Origin: CAVRGQ01 sp963720785
GTDB taxonomy: Bacteria; Actinomycetota; Acidimicrobiia; IMCC26256; DASPTH01
Length of the DNA stretch: 64,000 bases
Assembly: GCA_963720785.1 (NCBI GenBank)
Contig: CAVRGQ010000004.1
Span: forward strand, 496,001 to 560,000
Direction: 5' to 3'
Shown here piece by piece: positions 54,066 through 62,966 of this stretch. Numbering within the stretch: position 1 is the first letter of the stretch; each line of letters starts with the position of its first letter. The translations under genes and the position numbers were made by a program. The notes beneath the pieces are model-generated. The model ran no database searches, was not told the DNA's origin, and saw only the letters and a list, made by a program, of their open reading frames with translations.

Positions 54066-55433
54066 ATGATTTCGTCAGAGAGCGAACAGTCGAGCGAAGT
54101 CGGCGCCATCGTCCAGGCAATCGTCGACGGCGCACCGGGCGATCACCTCAGCGCCCTGCCCCTGCCCGCCTCCTACCGCGGTGCGGTGGTGCGGGCGTCG
54201 GAGCAGGAGATGTTCGCGGGGTTGGCCTCGGCGGACAAGGATCCGAGCCGGTCGCTGCACCTCGACGAGGTGCCCCTGCCGGAGATCGCGCCCGACGAGG
54301 CGCTGATTGCGGTCATGGCGTCGTCGATCAACTTCAACACCGTGTGGACGTCGATCTTCGAGCCGATGTCCACGTTCGGCTTCCTGAAGCGCCTCGGCAA
54401 GGAGAGCGTGTGGGGCGCCCGCCACGACCAGCCGTTCCACGTGGTCGGCAGCGACGCCGCGGGCGTGGTGCTGCGCGTCGGCTCCGCGGTGCGCATGTGG
54501 CGACCGGGCGACGCCGTCACCGTGCACTGCAACCACGTCGACGACCAGGACCCGACCGCGCACGACGACTCCATGCTCGCGGCCAACCAGCGCATCTGGG
54601 GCTACGAGACCAACTACGGCGGCCTCGGTGAGGTCAGCGTGGTGAAGGCCAACCAGCTCATGCCCAAGCCCGCGCACCTCACGTGGGAGGAGGCGGCGGT
54701 CAACGCGCTCACCAATTCCACGAGCTACCGCATGCTCGTGAGCCCCAACGGTGCGCAGATGACGCAGGGCCAGACCGTGCTGATCTGGGGCGCCGGTGGC
54801 GGCATCGGCGCGTACGCGTGCCAGTACGTGCTCAACGGCGGTGGCACGCCGATCGGTGTGGTGTCGAGCCCCGAGCGCGCCGCGATCCTTCACGACCTCG
54901 GCGTCGAGCACGTGATCGACCGCAAGGCCGAGGGCTTCAACTTCTGGACCGACGACCACACCCAGGACCCGGCCGAGTGGCGGCGCTTCGGCAAGCGCAT
55001 CCGCGAGCTGGTGGGGAGGGACCCGGAGATCGTGTTCGAGCACCCCGGCCGCTCCACCATGGGTGCGTCGGTGTTCGTGTGCGCGCGTGGCGGCACGATC
55101 GTCACCTGCGCCGCCACCACCGGCTTCATGCTCGAGTACGACAACCGCTACCTCTGGATGAACCAGAAGCGCCTCCAGGGGTGCCACTTCGCCAACTACC
55201 GCGAGGCCTACGAGGCGAACCGCCTGGTGTGCGAGGGCAAGATCCACCCGGTGCTGTCGGCGGTGTTCGCGTTCGAGGACGTCGCGGAAGCGGTCACCCA
55301 GGTGCACCGCAACGAGCACGAGGGCAAGCTCGGAGTGCTCGTGCTCGCGCCCGAGGAGGGCTTCGGCGTCACCGATCCCGAGATGCGCGAGCGCCTCATC
55401 GACCAGATCACGCTGTTCAGGAGGGGGAGCTGA
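54066..55433 (+). CDS. ccr: crotonyl-CoA carboxylase/reductase
   Basis: Ccr reductively carboxylates crotonyl-CoA to ethylmalonyl-CoA with NADPH and CO2. The 455-residue MDR protein has SSINFNTVWTSIFEPMSTFGFLKRLGK near residue 85, HVVGSDAAGVVLRVG, GYETNYGGLGEVSVVKANQLMPKP near 180, the nucleotide-binding GAGGGIGAYACQYVLNGGG near 245, FEHPGRSTMGASVFVC, and MNQKRLQGCHFANYREA, all characteristic of Ccr rather than ordinary alcohol dehydrogenases. The ATG at 54066 is used. Its stop overlaps the epimerase start (TGATG). Confidence 0.9.
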   Translation: MISSESEQSSEVGAIVQAIVDGAPGDHLSALPLPASYRGAVVRASEQEMFAGLASADKDPSRSLHLDEVPLPEIAPDEALIAVMASSINFNTVWTSIFEPMSTFGFLKRLGKESVWGARHDQPFHVVGSDAAGVVLRVGSAVRMWRPGDAVTVHCNHVDDQDPTAHDDSMLAANQRIWGYETNYGGLGEVSVVKANQLMPKPAHLTWEEAAVNALTNSTSYRMLVSPNGAQMTQGQTVLIWGAGGGIGAYACQYVLNGGGTPIGVVSSPERAAILHDLGVEHVIDRKAEGFNFWTDDHTQDPAEWRRFGKRIRELVGRDPEIVFEHPGRSTMGASVFVCARGGTIVTCAATTGFMLEYDNRYLWMNQKRLQGCHFANYREAYEANRLVCEGKIHPVLSAVFAFEDVAEAVTQVHRNEHEGKLGVLVLAPEEGFGVTDPEMRERLIDQITLFRRGS

Positions 55434-55832
55434 TGCTCACCGAGATCGACCACGTCGCCATCGCCGTCAACGACCTGGAGGCCGGCATCGCCTACTACCG
55501 CGACACCTACGGCGCCGAGGTGGAGCACCGCGAAGTGGTGGAGCGCGACGGCGTGGAGGAGGCCCTGATCAAGGTGGCCGAGTCCTACGTGCAGCTGCTC
55601 ACGCCGATCCGCGACGACTCCACCGTGGCCAAGTTCCTCGCCACCAAGGGGGAGGGCATCCACCACATCGGGTACCGCACCGACGACGTCGCCGCGGTGC
55701 TGGCAGCGGGTGAAGGACCAGGGCTACCGGGTGATCGACGAGGAGCCCCGTCCGGGCAGCCGCGGCACCACCGTGGCGTTCATCCACCCGAAGACCGCCT
55801 TCGGCACCCTCATCGAGCTCGTCCAGGAGTGA
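55433..55832 (+). pseudogene. mce: methylmalonyl/ethylmalonyl-CoA epimerase, one frameshift
   Basis: A VOC-fold epimerase. IDHVAIAVNDLEAGIAYYRDTYG gives the first metal His, LIKVAESYVQLLTP and IHHIGYRTDDV the second. The frame changes at CTGGCAGCGG near 55702; the other frame has VKDQGYRVIDEEPRPGSRGTTVAFIHPKTAFGTLIELVQE with the metal Glu. The 400-nt span equals 133 codons plus one base. It acts on the ethylmalonyl-CoA made by Ccr or on methylmalonyl-CoA from the carboxylase just downstream. Confidence 0.88.
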
Positions 55833-55895
55833 GCGTGAGCGAGCCGGATCGCCGGGAGTGAGCCGAGGTCGGGAGGCCCGATAACCTCTCGCCCC

Positions 55896-57484
<1,589 letters not shown>

Positions 57485-57494
57485 GGAGGTCGAC

Positions 57495-57716
57495 ATGGTG
57501 AAACTCGCATCCATCTCGCCCGACGCGTCGCCCGAGGAAGTGGCCGCGATCGTCGCCGCGATCAGTGCTGCGCAGGTGACCGTCGTCGAGGACCACGGCG
57601 ACGACGACTCGTTGCACGAGTGGGTGCACGCGGCGCGGTTGCGCTCGCACCGCGCCGGTCTGCAGCGCGGCCCGTGGCGCATGTCCGGTCGCATCGGCCG
57701 CCGCGCCCGCGCCTGA
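57495..57716 (+). CDS. acyl-CoA carboxylase epsilon-like small subunit
   Basis: 73 residues: VKLASISPDASPEEVAAIVAAISAAQ, then an acidic stretch and a basic tail ending RMSGRIGRRARA. The P-E-E-(V/L)-A-A-(I/L)-(V/T)-A core followed by a W-rich basic tail is the pattern of actinobacterial AccE/PccE subunits, which bind the beta subunit and stimulate the carboxylase. The start lies 10 bases after the beta-subunit stop, behind a GGGAGGTCGAC ribosome site. Confidence 0.8.
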   Translation: MVKLASISPDASPEEVAAIVAAISAAQVTVVEDHGDDDSLHEWVHAARLRSHRAGLQRGPWRMSGRIGRRARA

Positions 57717-57732
57717 TCAACGTCTCGCTGCG

Positions 57733-58834
57733 ATGACGGTCGCCCACGCCGAGCTCCTGAGCGTCGGGCCCCGCGAGGTCGTCGTCACCTTCACCTCGGA
57801 GCCCGAGGCGCGCGTCGTCACGCGTGTCGGCGAGCACGAGGTCACCACCACCGGCCCGTTCCACACCGCCGTCGTGGGCGGGCTCGACCCCGACACCGAG
57901 TACACGGTCGAGGTCGAGGGCGCGGCGAACGACGACCGGTGGCTTCCCCCGGTCGCGCGCACGCTCGTGCAGCCGGGCGGGCGGCTGCTCGCGACCATTG
58001 CCACTGCGAACGACGTGCACTTCGGCGAGACCGAGTGCGGCAAGACCGGCGATGCCGCCACCGACGCCATCGGTCCCGTGCTGAGTTCCGCGCCCGGCGA
58101 CCCGCCGTATCCCGAGATGATGGCGAGCGCGGTCGTCGACGAGATGCTCGCGCTCGATCCCGACGCCGTGGTGGTGAAGGGCGATCTCACCGACAGCGGC
58201 CGCGAGGAGGAGTACGCCGCTTTCCTCGCGTGCTACGGCCGCCTCGGCGAGCGGATGCACCATGTGCGCGGCAACCACGACGCGATGCGCGACCCGCAGC
58301 TCGCGGCGCAACGACGTGCCGTTCACCGTCGACGTCAACGGGGTCACCCTGGTGGTGCTCGACACCACCGTGCCCGGTCGTTGCGGTGGCGCGCTCGACG
58401 CAACGCAGCGCGACTTCGTCGAGCAGGTCGCGAACGCGACAAGTGGTCCGGTGCTGTTGTTCGCACACCACCCCGCGTTCCACTGGGACACCGACTACTG
58501 CATCGACCCGCCCGACGCCGACGCGCTGGTCGACGTGCTCGCGCGGCATCCGAACGTGGTCGCGTCGTTCGCGGGGCACACGCACAGCAACCGCGTCGTG
58601 CGTGACGAGCGCGTCCCCGAGGTGCCGTTCGCCGAGGTGAACTGCGCCAAGGACTATCCCGGAGCGTGGGCCGAGTACCGCGTCCACGAAGGTGGTCTCA
58701 CGCAGGTGCTGCGCCGCGTGCAGCGCCCCGAGGCGCGGGCGTGGTCCGAACGCGCCCGCCACATGATCCAGGGCTACTACCGCGATCTCGTCCTCGGCGA
58801 CATCGACGACCGCTGCTTCACCCGCACCTGGTGA
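57733..58834 (+). pseudogene. calcineurin-like metallophosphoesterase with Fn3-like N-domain, one frameshift
   Basis: The first 90 residues look like a fibronectin-III-type beta domain (GLDPDTEYTVEVEG). The phosphoesterase follows with NDVHFGE, VVVKGDLTDSG and VRGNHDAM. Near 58305 the frame changes; the second frame has DVPFTVDVNGVTLVVLDTTVPG, LLFAHHPAFHW and the final GHTHSNRVV. All five metal motifs are present if one base is corrected; 1102 nt equals 367 codons plus one. No signal peptide is seen. The substrate is unknown. Confidence 0.83.
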
Positions 58835-58904
58835 ACCCACCCGCGAGGTCAGCAGACCCGGACCTGGCTGGTCAGGTGACGCAACCTTCGAGTGTGGCTG
58901 CGAA

Positions 58905-58976
58905 CGGTCCCGCGGGACCGCAGTTCAGCGACCATGTGACAGTCGAGTGCCGTATACGCCCGTCAACTGTCACATG
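58905..58976. repeat. two palindromic elements between phosphoesterase and small-gene cluster
   Basis: CGGTCCCGCGGGACCG (58905-58920) is a perfect 16-bp palindrome. Just after it, CATGTGACAGT (58933-58943) and ACTGTCACATG (58966-58976) form an 11-bp inverted repeat whose loop holds a third palindrome, CGTATACG (58951-58958). They could terminate the phosphoesterase transcript or bind a regulator of the gene at 59050. Confidence 0.55.
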
Positions 58977-58989
58977 CTCGGGGTTCCGG

Positions 58990-59044
58990 GTGACATTGGC
59001 GCACGCTGGGGTGTCGCTGCGAGGCCGGTCTCGCGAGCATCATG
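58990..59044 (+). repeat. promoter-like repeat, copy 1
   Basis: GTGACATTGG, then GCACGCTGGGGTG, a 24-base GC-rich spacer, then GCATCATG ending 5 bases before the GTG start at 59050. Shares 21 of 23 positions in the first block with copy 2 and the closing CATCATG with copies 2 and 3. Confidence 0.6.
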
Positions 59045-59049
59045 TTCGA

Positions 59050-59298
59050 GTGGACGAGGAAGCACGCCGTCGACTCCCGGAGTCGGCCAGAACGGCGTTG
59101 GAGCGCACGGAGCGGCTCGCGGCTGCTCTGATCGGCCTCCCCGAACGTGAGGCGATTGACGTTGCGCAGGCACAGGGGGTCGAAGCGCGGATCGCCGGTC
59201 GGGACGGGGTGGACTTCCCGCTTCACGCCGACATGCGGTTCTCCAGGGTGAATCTTGTGGTCGAAGCGGGACTGGTGGCGAAGGCCGTAGCCGGTTAG
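59050..59298 (+). CDS. small I78-inhibitor-like protein
   Basis: 82 residues. ERTERLAAALIGLPEREAIDVAQAQGVEARIAGRDGVDFPLHADMRFSRVNLVVEAGLV has the layout of protease-inhibitor I78 proteins: helix, a short strand ending R-D-G, then R-x-x-R-V-N-x-x-V-x-x-G. No signal peptide is seen, so an inhibitor role for an external protease is uncertain. The GTG at 59050 was chosen because it follows the shared upstream element with the same spacing as the next gene. The open frame further upstream includes the repeat and is not coding. Confidence 0.6.
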   Translation: MDEEARRRLPESARTALERTERLAAALIGLPEREAIDVAQAQGVEARIAGRDGVDFPLHADMRFSRVNLVVEAGLVAKAVAG

Positions 59299-59319
59299 CC
59301 CCAGAGCTCTGAGGTCTAG

Positions 59320-59376
59320 TTGACATTGGTGCACGCTGGGGTGGTCACGGGTAGTCGCTCTGGAGCGGGCATCATG
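59320..59376 (+). repeat. promoter-like repeat, copy 2
   Basis: TTGACATTGG, then TGCACGCTGGGGTG, a 26-base spacer ending GAGCGGG, then CATCATG ending 5 bases before the GTG at 59382. Confidence 0.6.
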
Positions 59377-59381
59377 CGTTC

Positions 59382-59777
59382 GTGGCAGCGACCCGGATGA
59401 CATCGCGGTTCCCGTGGTCGATGGCGGTTGTGTGCGTCGCGGTCCTCGCTGCGGGGTCGGTCGTAGCGAGTTGCTCCGATTCGGGACAGCAATCCACCGG
59501 GCACCTCAACGCAACGGTTCGCGAGGTTGGGGGCATCCCACCAGGACTCAATCGCCTTGTACCTGGCAAGGTGACGCTCACCGACAAGTCGGGCAAGGTA
59601 GAGCGCGTGGCCAGCGAGTCAGGCCGTATCTCCATTGAGCTTGCCCCGGGCACCTACCAAGCGGTGGCGACGAGCCCGCTCATCAATTCGGGCAAGTCGC
59701 CCTGCGACGGTCCAGCGACGGTGATCGTTCAGAGCAGCAAGACGATCCATGCGTCGTTTGTCTGCCACATCTTCTGA
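59382..59777 (+). CDS. lipoprotein with a carboxypeptidase-regulatory-like domain
   Basis: 131 residues. Signal peptide WSMAVVCVAVLAAGSVVASC with the cysteine near residue 31 as lipobox, then one beta-sandwich-like domain with GKVTLTDKSGKVERV, SIELAPGTYQAVATSP, typical of carboxypeptidase-regulatory/transthyretin-like folds. A C-terminal cysteine pair (KSPCDG and FVCHIF) may form a disulfide. Function is unknown. Its upstream element matches those of both neighbours. Confidence 0.68.
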   Translation: MAATRMTSRFPWSMAVVCVAVLAAGSVVASCSDSGQQSTGHLNATVREVGGIPPGLNRLVPGKVTLTDKSGKVERVASESGRISIELAPGTYQAVATSPLINSGKSPCDGPATVIVQSSKTIHASFVCHIF

Positions 59778-59831
59778 GCGGACGAGCCCGCATGCCAGAA
59801 CGGCGTGATCAATGCTGGCAGGCAACTTCGA

Positions 59832-59886
59832 GTGACGGTGAGGATCTGGGGTGCGACGGCGCGGCCGCTCGCGAGCGGGCATCATG
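59832..59886 (+). repeat. promoter-like repeat, copy 3
   Basis: GTGACGGTGAGGATC-TGGGGTG, a 26-base spacer ending GAGCGGG, then CATCATG, 7 bases before the ATG at 59894. The first block is more diverged and two bases shorter than in copies 1 and 2; the second half is as in copy 2. Confidence 0.5.
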
Positions 59887-59893
59887 AGCCGTC

Positions 59894-60484
59894 ATGGCGA
59901 GCCTCGAACTTCCGACCTTGATCGTCGCGGACGCGGCCGCCTTCCGGGACTGGCTCGACGCCAACGGGGACGGTTCGGATGGCGTGTGGTTGGTCCTCGC
60001 CAAGAAGGACACGACCGACCCGACCAGCCTCACCTACGCCCAGGCGCTGGAGGAGGCGTTGTGTCGGGGATGGATCGACGGACAGAAGCGGAGCCGCGAC
60101 GCCGCGACGTTCTCGCAACGCTTCACACCCAGACGCCGCGCCAGCCGGTGGTCGCAGCGCAACGTCGGCATCGCCGAACAGCTGATCGCGGACGGCCGGA
60201 TGCTGCCGTCCGGCCTGGTCGAGATCGAACGAGCCCAGGCCGACGGCCGATGGGCCGCGGCGTATTCGGGCCAGGCCACGGCGACGGTGCCGGACGATCT
60301 CGCGACGGCGTTGGCCGGCAACGCGGCCGCGGACCAGATGTTCCGTTCGCTGAACGGCGCCAACCGGTACGCGGTGCTGTACCGCATCGAGGATGCGAAG
60401 CGCGCCGACACGCGTGCGTGCCGGATCGAGCAACTCGTCGCGATGCTCGCTCGCGGTGAAACCATCCATCCCCAGCCGAAGTAG
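59894..60484 (+). CDS. YdeI/OmpD-associated family protein
   Basis: 196 residues. FRDWLDANGDGSDGVWLVLAKK, then LTYAQALEEALCRGWIDGQKRSRDAATFSQRFTPRR, and RWSQRNVGIAEQLIADGRM are the family hallmarks. A C-terminal YdeI-type segment ends AMLARGETIHPQPK. The family is linked to cell-envelope stress and peptide resistance in some bacteria; the mechanism is unknown. Confidence 0.85.
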   Translation: MASLELPTLIVADAAAFRDWLDANGDGSDGVWLVLAKKDTTDPTSLTYAQALEEALCRGWIDGQKRSRDAATFSQRFTPRRRASRWSQRNVGIAEQLIADGRMLPSGLVEIERAQADGRWAAAYSGQATATVPDDLATALAGNAAADQMFRSLNGANRYAVLYRIEDAKRADTRACRIEQLVAMLARGETIHPQPK

Positions 60485-60503
60485 ACCCGTCGCGGGGCGA
60501 TGG

Positions 60504-61190
60504 CTACTGACCGTGAGTGGCGGCGAGGGGGTTGGGTGTGGGGTCACCGATGCGCGTGAGCGTATTGCGATCGACGTGATCGACGAGACCGTCACGCCCG
60601 GGGACCCGCAAGGTGGTGTGCTCTTCGTACGACCAGGTCCCGTCGTCGTGCACGTTGATCCGCATCCGGAAACTCACCGTCTGGAACGCCCGGTCGAGGA
60701 ACGGGTTCGACAAGATGCCGTAGATCTGCGAGCCGAGTTCGGCGGTGACCTCGAACTCCCTCGCGTCCGGCTCGGCGACCCCGCCCGCGAGGACCACTTG
60801 TCCGCGCGGAATCGCGAGGGTGTGGACGACCGTGTGCGCCGCGGGTTCCCAGAGCCAGTAGCCGACTTGGTCGTGGAAGGTCTCGACCTCACCGGGTTGG
60901 ACGATGTGAGTGTGATAGCGCAGGCCGTAGAACAGCTGCGGTCCGTTGGTCTGCGGATCGATCGGCTGCAATTCGTAGCGCTCGACGAACGCGTTGTGCT
61001 CGTCGCCGTCGATCACTTCGCCGGTGATGTCGGATCCGGGGCCGACGGGATGCGCGTCCGCGCCTTCGGCGCTGGTCCAGATGCCGGCGAGCGGACGCAG
61101 CGGTCCGAGGTTCTCGAGGGTGTCGTGGCTGGCGTCGGCCTCGGTGTAGATGTCGGATCCGTAGTCGTGGGCACCCGGTGGACCGCTCAT
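60504..61190 (-). CDS. heme-binding beta-barrel (FABP/nitrobindin-like) protein
   Basis: 228 residues. LGPLRPLAGIWTSAEGADAH corresponds to the strand-A G-x-W-x-G motif of nitrobindin-type barrels but lacks the usual glycines. YGLRYHTHIVQPGEVETFHDQVGYWLWEPA follows, and later IPRGQVVLAGG. The length and F-x-x-Q-V-G-Y-W-x-W-x-P segment fit the FABP-like family better than any other I know. Heme binding is not certain given the altered motif. Convergent with the YdeI gene. Confidence 0.7.
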   Translation of the reverse strand: MSGPPGAHDYGSDIYTEADASHDTLENLGPLRPLAGIWTSAEGADAHPVGPGSDITGEVIDGDEHNAFVERYELQPIDPQTNGPQLFYGLRYHTHIVQPGEVETFHDQVGYWLWEPAAHTVVHTLAIPRGQVVLAGGVAEPDAREFEVTAELGSQIYGILSNPFLDRAFQTVSFRMRINVHDDGTWSYEEHTTLRVPGRDGLVDHVDRNTLTRIGDPTPNPLAATHGQ

Positions 61191-61221
61191 GGACGCAGGA
61201 TAATCCCGCGCGGGTTCGTCG

Positions 61222-61455
61222 TCAGCTGGTTGGAGCCTCGTCGTCGGCTGCGAGGGCGCGCAGGGCGATGGTGCGGATGGACTGCAGGAGCGGGTCGCCG
61301 AGCAACCGATCCTGGTCCTTCTCGCACAGTTCGACGATGGAACGCAGCGCATGGGGCGTCGGCGGTTCCTTCACGCGGCCGTCGGTGAGCCCGAATCGAG
61401 CGAGTTCCTCGTTGAGCGCGTCCTCACTCTGCTGCTGCACGGGTCGCTGCTTCAC
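61222..61455 (-). CDS. small hypothetical protein
   Basis: 77 residues starting GTG at 61455. KQRPVQQQSEDALNEELARFGLTDGRVKEPPTPHALRSI reads as a helix, a short turn and a second helix; no cysteine pair, signal or membrane segment apart from a single Cys. It fills the gap between the FABP-like and glucosaminidase genes on the same strand and looks coding by codon bias. Family not recognised. Confidence 0.55.
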   Translation of the reverse strand: MKQRPVQQQSEDALNEELARFGLTDGRVKEPPTPHALRSIVELCEKDQDRLLGDPLLQSIRTIALRALAADDEAPTS

Positions 61456-61482
61456 GACCGCGACCGTAGCGCCGCCGCCGGA

Positions 61483-62706
61483 TCAGTGGTTGGCGGCGAA
61501 GGCGAGCATCTGGAAGTAGACGGTCAGCACCTTGAGCGCGTAGCCGGGGTCGGTGGCCCAGTTGCCGTTGCCCATCATGTTCCAGAGCGGGACCTTGCCC
61601 TTGAGGTACTCCGTGTCGAAGCGCGTGGCCGCGGCGATCGGGTCGGCGCCCCAGAGCACGGGCGACGGCGGGTTGGCGAGGGTCTCGCCGCGCGCCGTCG
61701 GGTCGGCGTAGGCCTTCAACAGCTGGATCTGCGCCCGCACGCCGTCGCGCGGGTGGGGAAGCCGGGCTCGCCGTTGCAGCTGTCGCACGCGCCGAGGCCG
61801 GAGTAGTTGTTGTCGAGGGCCTTGCCGAACGAGCCGGTCTCGATGATCGCCTGCGCGAAGGCCAGCTCGGGGCGCACCTTCTCGGCCGCGCCTTCCTCGA
61901 AGTAGATCTTCACCAGGTCGCCGATCGGCAGCGCGCCGGCGAGCTGGTACTTCGCGTGCGTCGAGTCGAACCACGCGGTCACCTGGTCGGCGGTGAGCTC
62001 GCGCGTCGCCCATCACGGGGATGGCGCCGGCCTCGTCGAGCAGCTTCTTCTGCTTCGTCGTGAGCGCCTCGATCGCCTGCTGCGCGTTGACGAGCCGGTC
62101 GTGCTCCTGCTGCTGCGCGGCTTCCTGCTCGTCGAGCTGCTGCTTGCGCGCCTCGAGCTCGGCGTCGAGCTTGGCGAGGTCGTCGACCTTCAGCCCGTCG
62201 GTGTGCGTCGCGGACTCCGCGTACTTCTTGCCCGCGGTGATGTCGACGACGTGCTGGATGTCGAACGACGCCGCCTCGGGCGTGTTCGAGTGCTGGTACA
62301 TGTACGCGGCGCGCGCCTTCATGAGCGACTTCAGCCGGGCGATCTCGTTGCGGGTGGTCTCGAGCTTCTGCGCGGTGTCGTCGACCTGGGCCTTGAGCGC
62401 GGCGAGCTTCGCGGTGGACTCCTGCACCTGCCCGTTGAGCTGCTCGAGCAGCCCCTGGTTCTTGGTGATCTGGGCAGCGAGCTCGGCGAGCGCCTGCGCC
62501 TCGGGGTGAGCGGGCGCGGTCTCGGTGGTCGGCGCGTCGGTGGCGGGGGCCTGGGTGGCGGGCGGCTGGGTCGCGGGCGGCTGCGTGGTGGTGGGCGCCG
62601 GAGTGGTGCTCGGGTCCTGCTGGGCCGCCGCGGCCGGCGCGACCGCGGCCAGGGCGACGGCGACGATCGCGACGAGTGTCAGGATCCGAGCGGGGCGGGG
62701 GGCCAT
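61483..62706 (-). pseudogene. secreted coiled-coil glucosaminidase, two compensating frameshifts
   Basis: Signal peptide (residues 1-28), a Thr/Pro/Ala stalk with repeated P-P-A-T units, and a long coiled coil (about 65-230, EQLNGQVQESTAKLAALKAQVDD) as in PcsB/FtsX-linked hydrolases. At 62005 the frame changes into VTAWFDSTHAKYQLAG and VRPELAFAQAIIETGSFGKALDNNYSGLGAC, a glucosaminidase/lysozyme-like fold with the catalytic Glu in IIETGSFG. At about 61757 it returns to the first frame (ANPPSPVLWGADP, MGNGNWATDPGYALKVL). The protein would trim peptidoglycan at the cell surface. Confidence 0.78.
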
Positions 62707-62763
62707 GCTCCGTGCATCGGCACGATCGGCCCCCGTGTTGAGCCCGCGGCCGGGGGAGCGGCC

Positions 62764-62805
62764 TGTGGACCACGTTGTGGAACAACTTGTGGAACAGGCT
62801 GTGGA
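62764..62805 (+). promoter_or_regulatory. four TGTGGA boxes at 12-bp spacing (DnaA-box-like array)
   Basis: TGTGGA begins at 62764, 62776, 62788 and 62800, an exact 12-bp period, in the intergenic region between the glucosaminidase and acyl-CoA ligase genes. TGTGGA is the core of the DnaA box TGTGGATAA. The middle two boxes are identical for 11 bases (TTGTGGAACA-type). Confidence 0.5.
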
Positions 62806-62812
62806 CACGAGA

Positions 62813-62880
62813 CCGTCCCGAGGAGAGTCGGCGTAGAGAAGCCCACTCGCGGTAGGGCCCCAACGATCTCCTCGGGACGG
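62813..62880. promoter_or_regulatory. 14-bp perfect inverted repeat
   Basis: CCGTCCCGAGGAGA (62813-62826) and TCTCCTCGGGACGG (62867-62880) are exact inverses separated by 40 bases. It lies directly beside the TGTGGA array. A hairpin in the leader of either divergent gene, or a looping operator, are both possible. Confidence 0.5.
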
Positions 62881-62948
62881 ACTGCTGACCAGTATTCCCC
62901 ATCCAGCCCCGCTTTTCCACCCACGAAGCGGAGTTCTCCACCTCCGAT

Positions 62949-62957
62949 TGTGGATAA
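62949..62957 (+). promoter_or_regulatory. perfect DnaA box 10 bases before the acyl-CoA ligase start
   Basis: TGTGGATAA is the exact reverse complement of the DnaA consensus TTATCCACA. It lies just upstream of the GTG at 62967, so DnaA binding there could affect transcription of the ligase gene. Looser boxes TTTTCCACC and TTCTCCACC lie at 62913 and 62934. Confidence 0.55.
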
Positions 62958-62966
62958 CGTGCTCTC

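Noticed and set aside
58963..59403. Reverse ORFs with recurring HPSVHQC-type peptides
   Set aside because: They are reverse translations of the shared upstream repeats; the similarity comes from DNA repeats, not a protein family.
62764..62957. Chromosome origin oriC
   Set aside because: DnaA boxes are present, but dnaA, dnaN and rpmH are absent and there is no AT-rich unwinding region.
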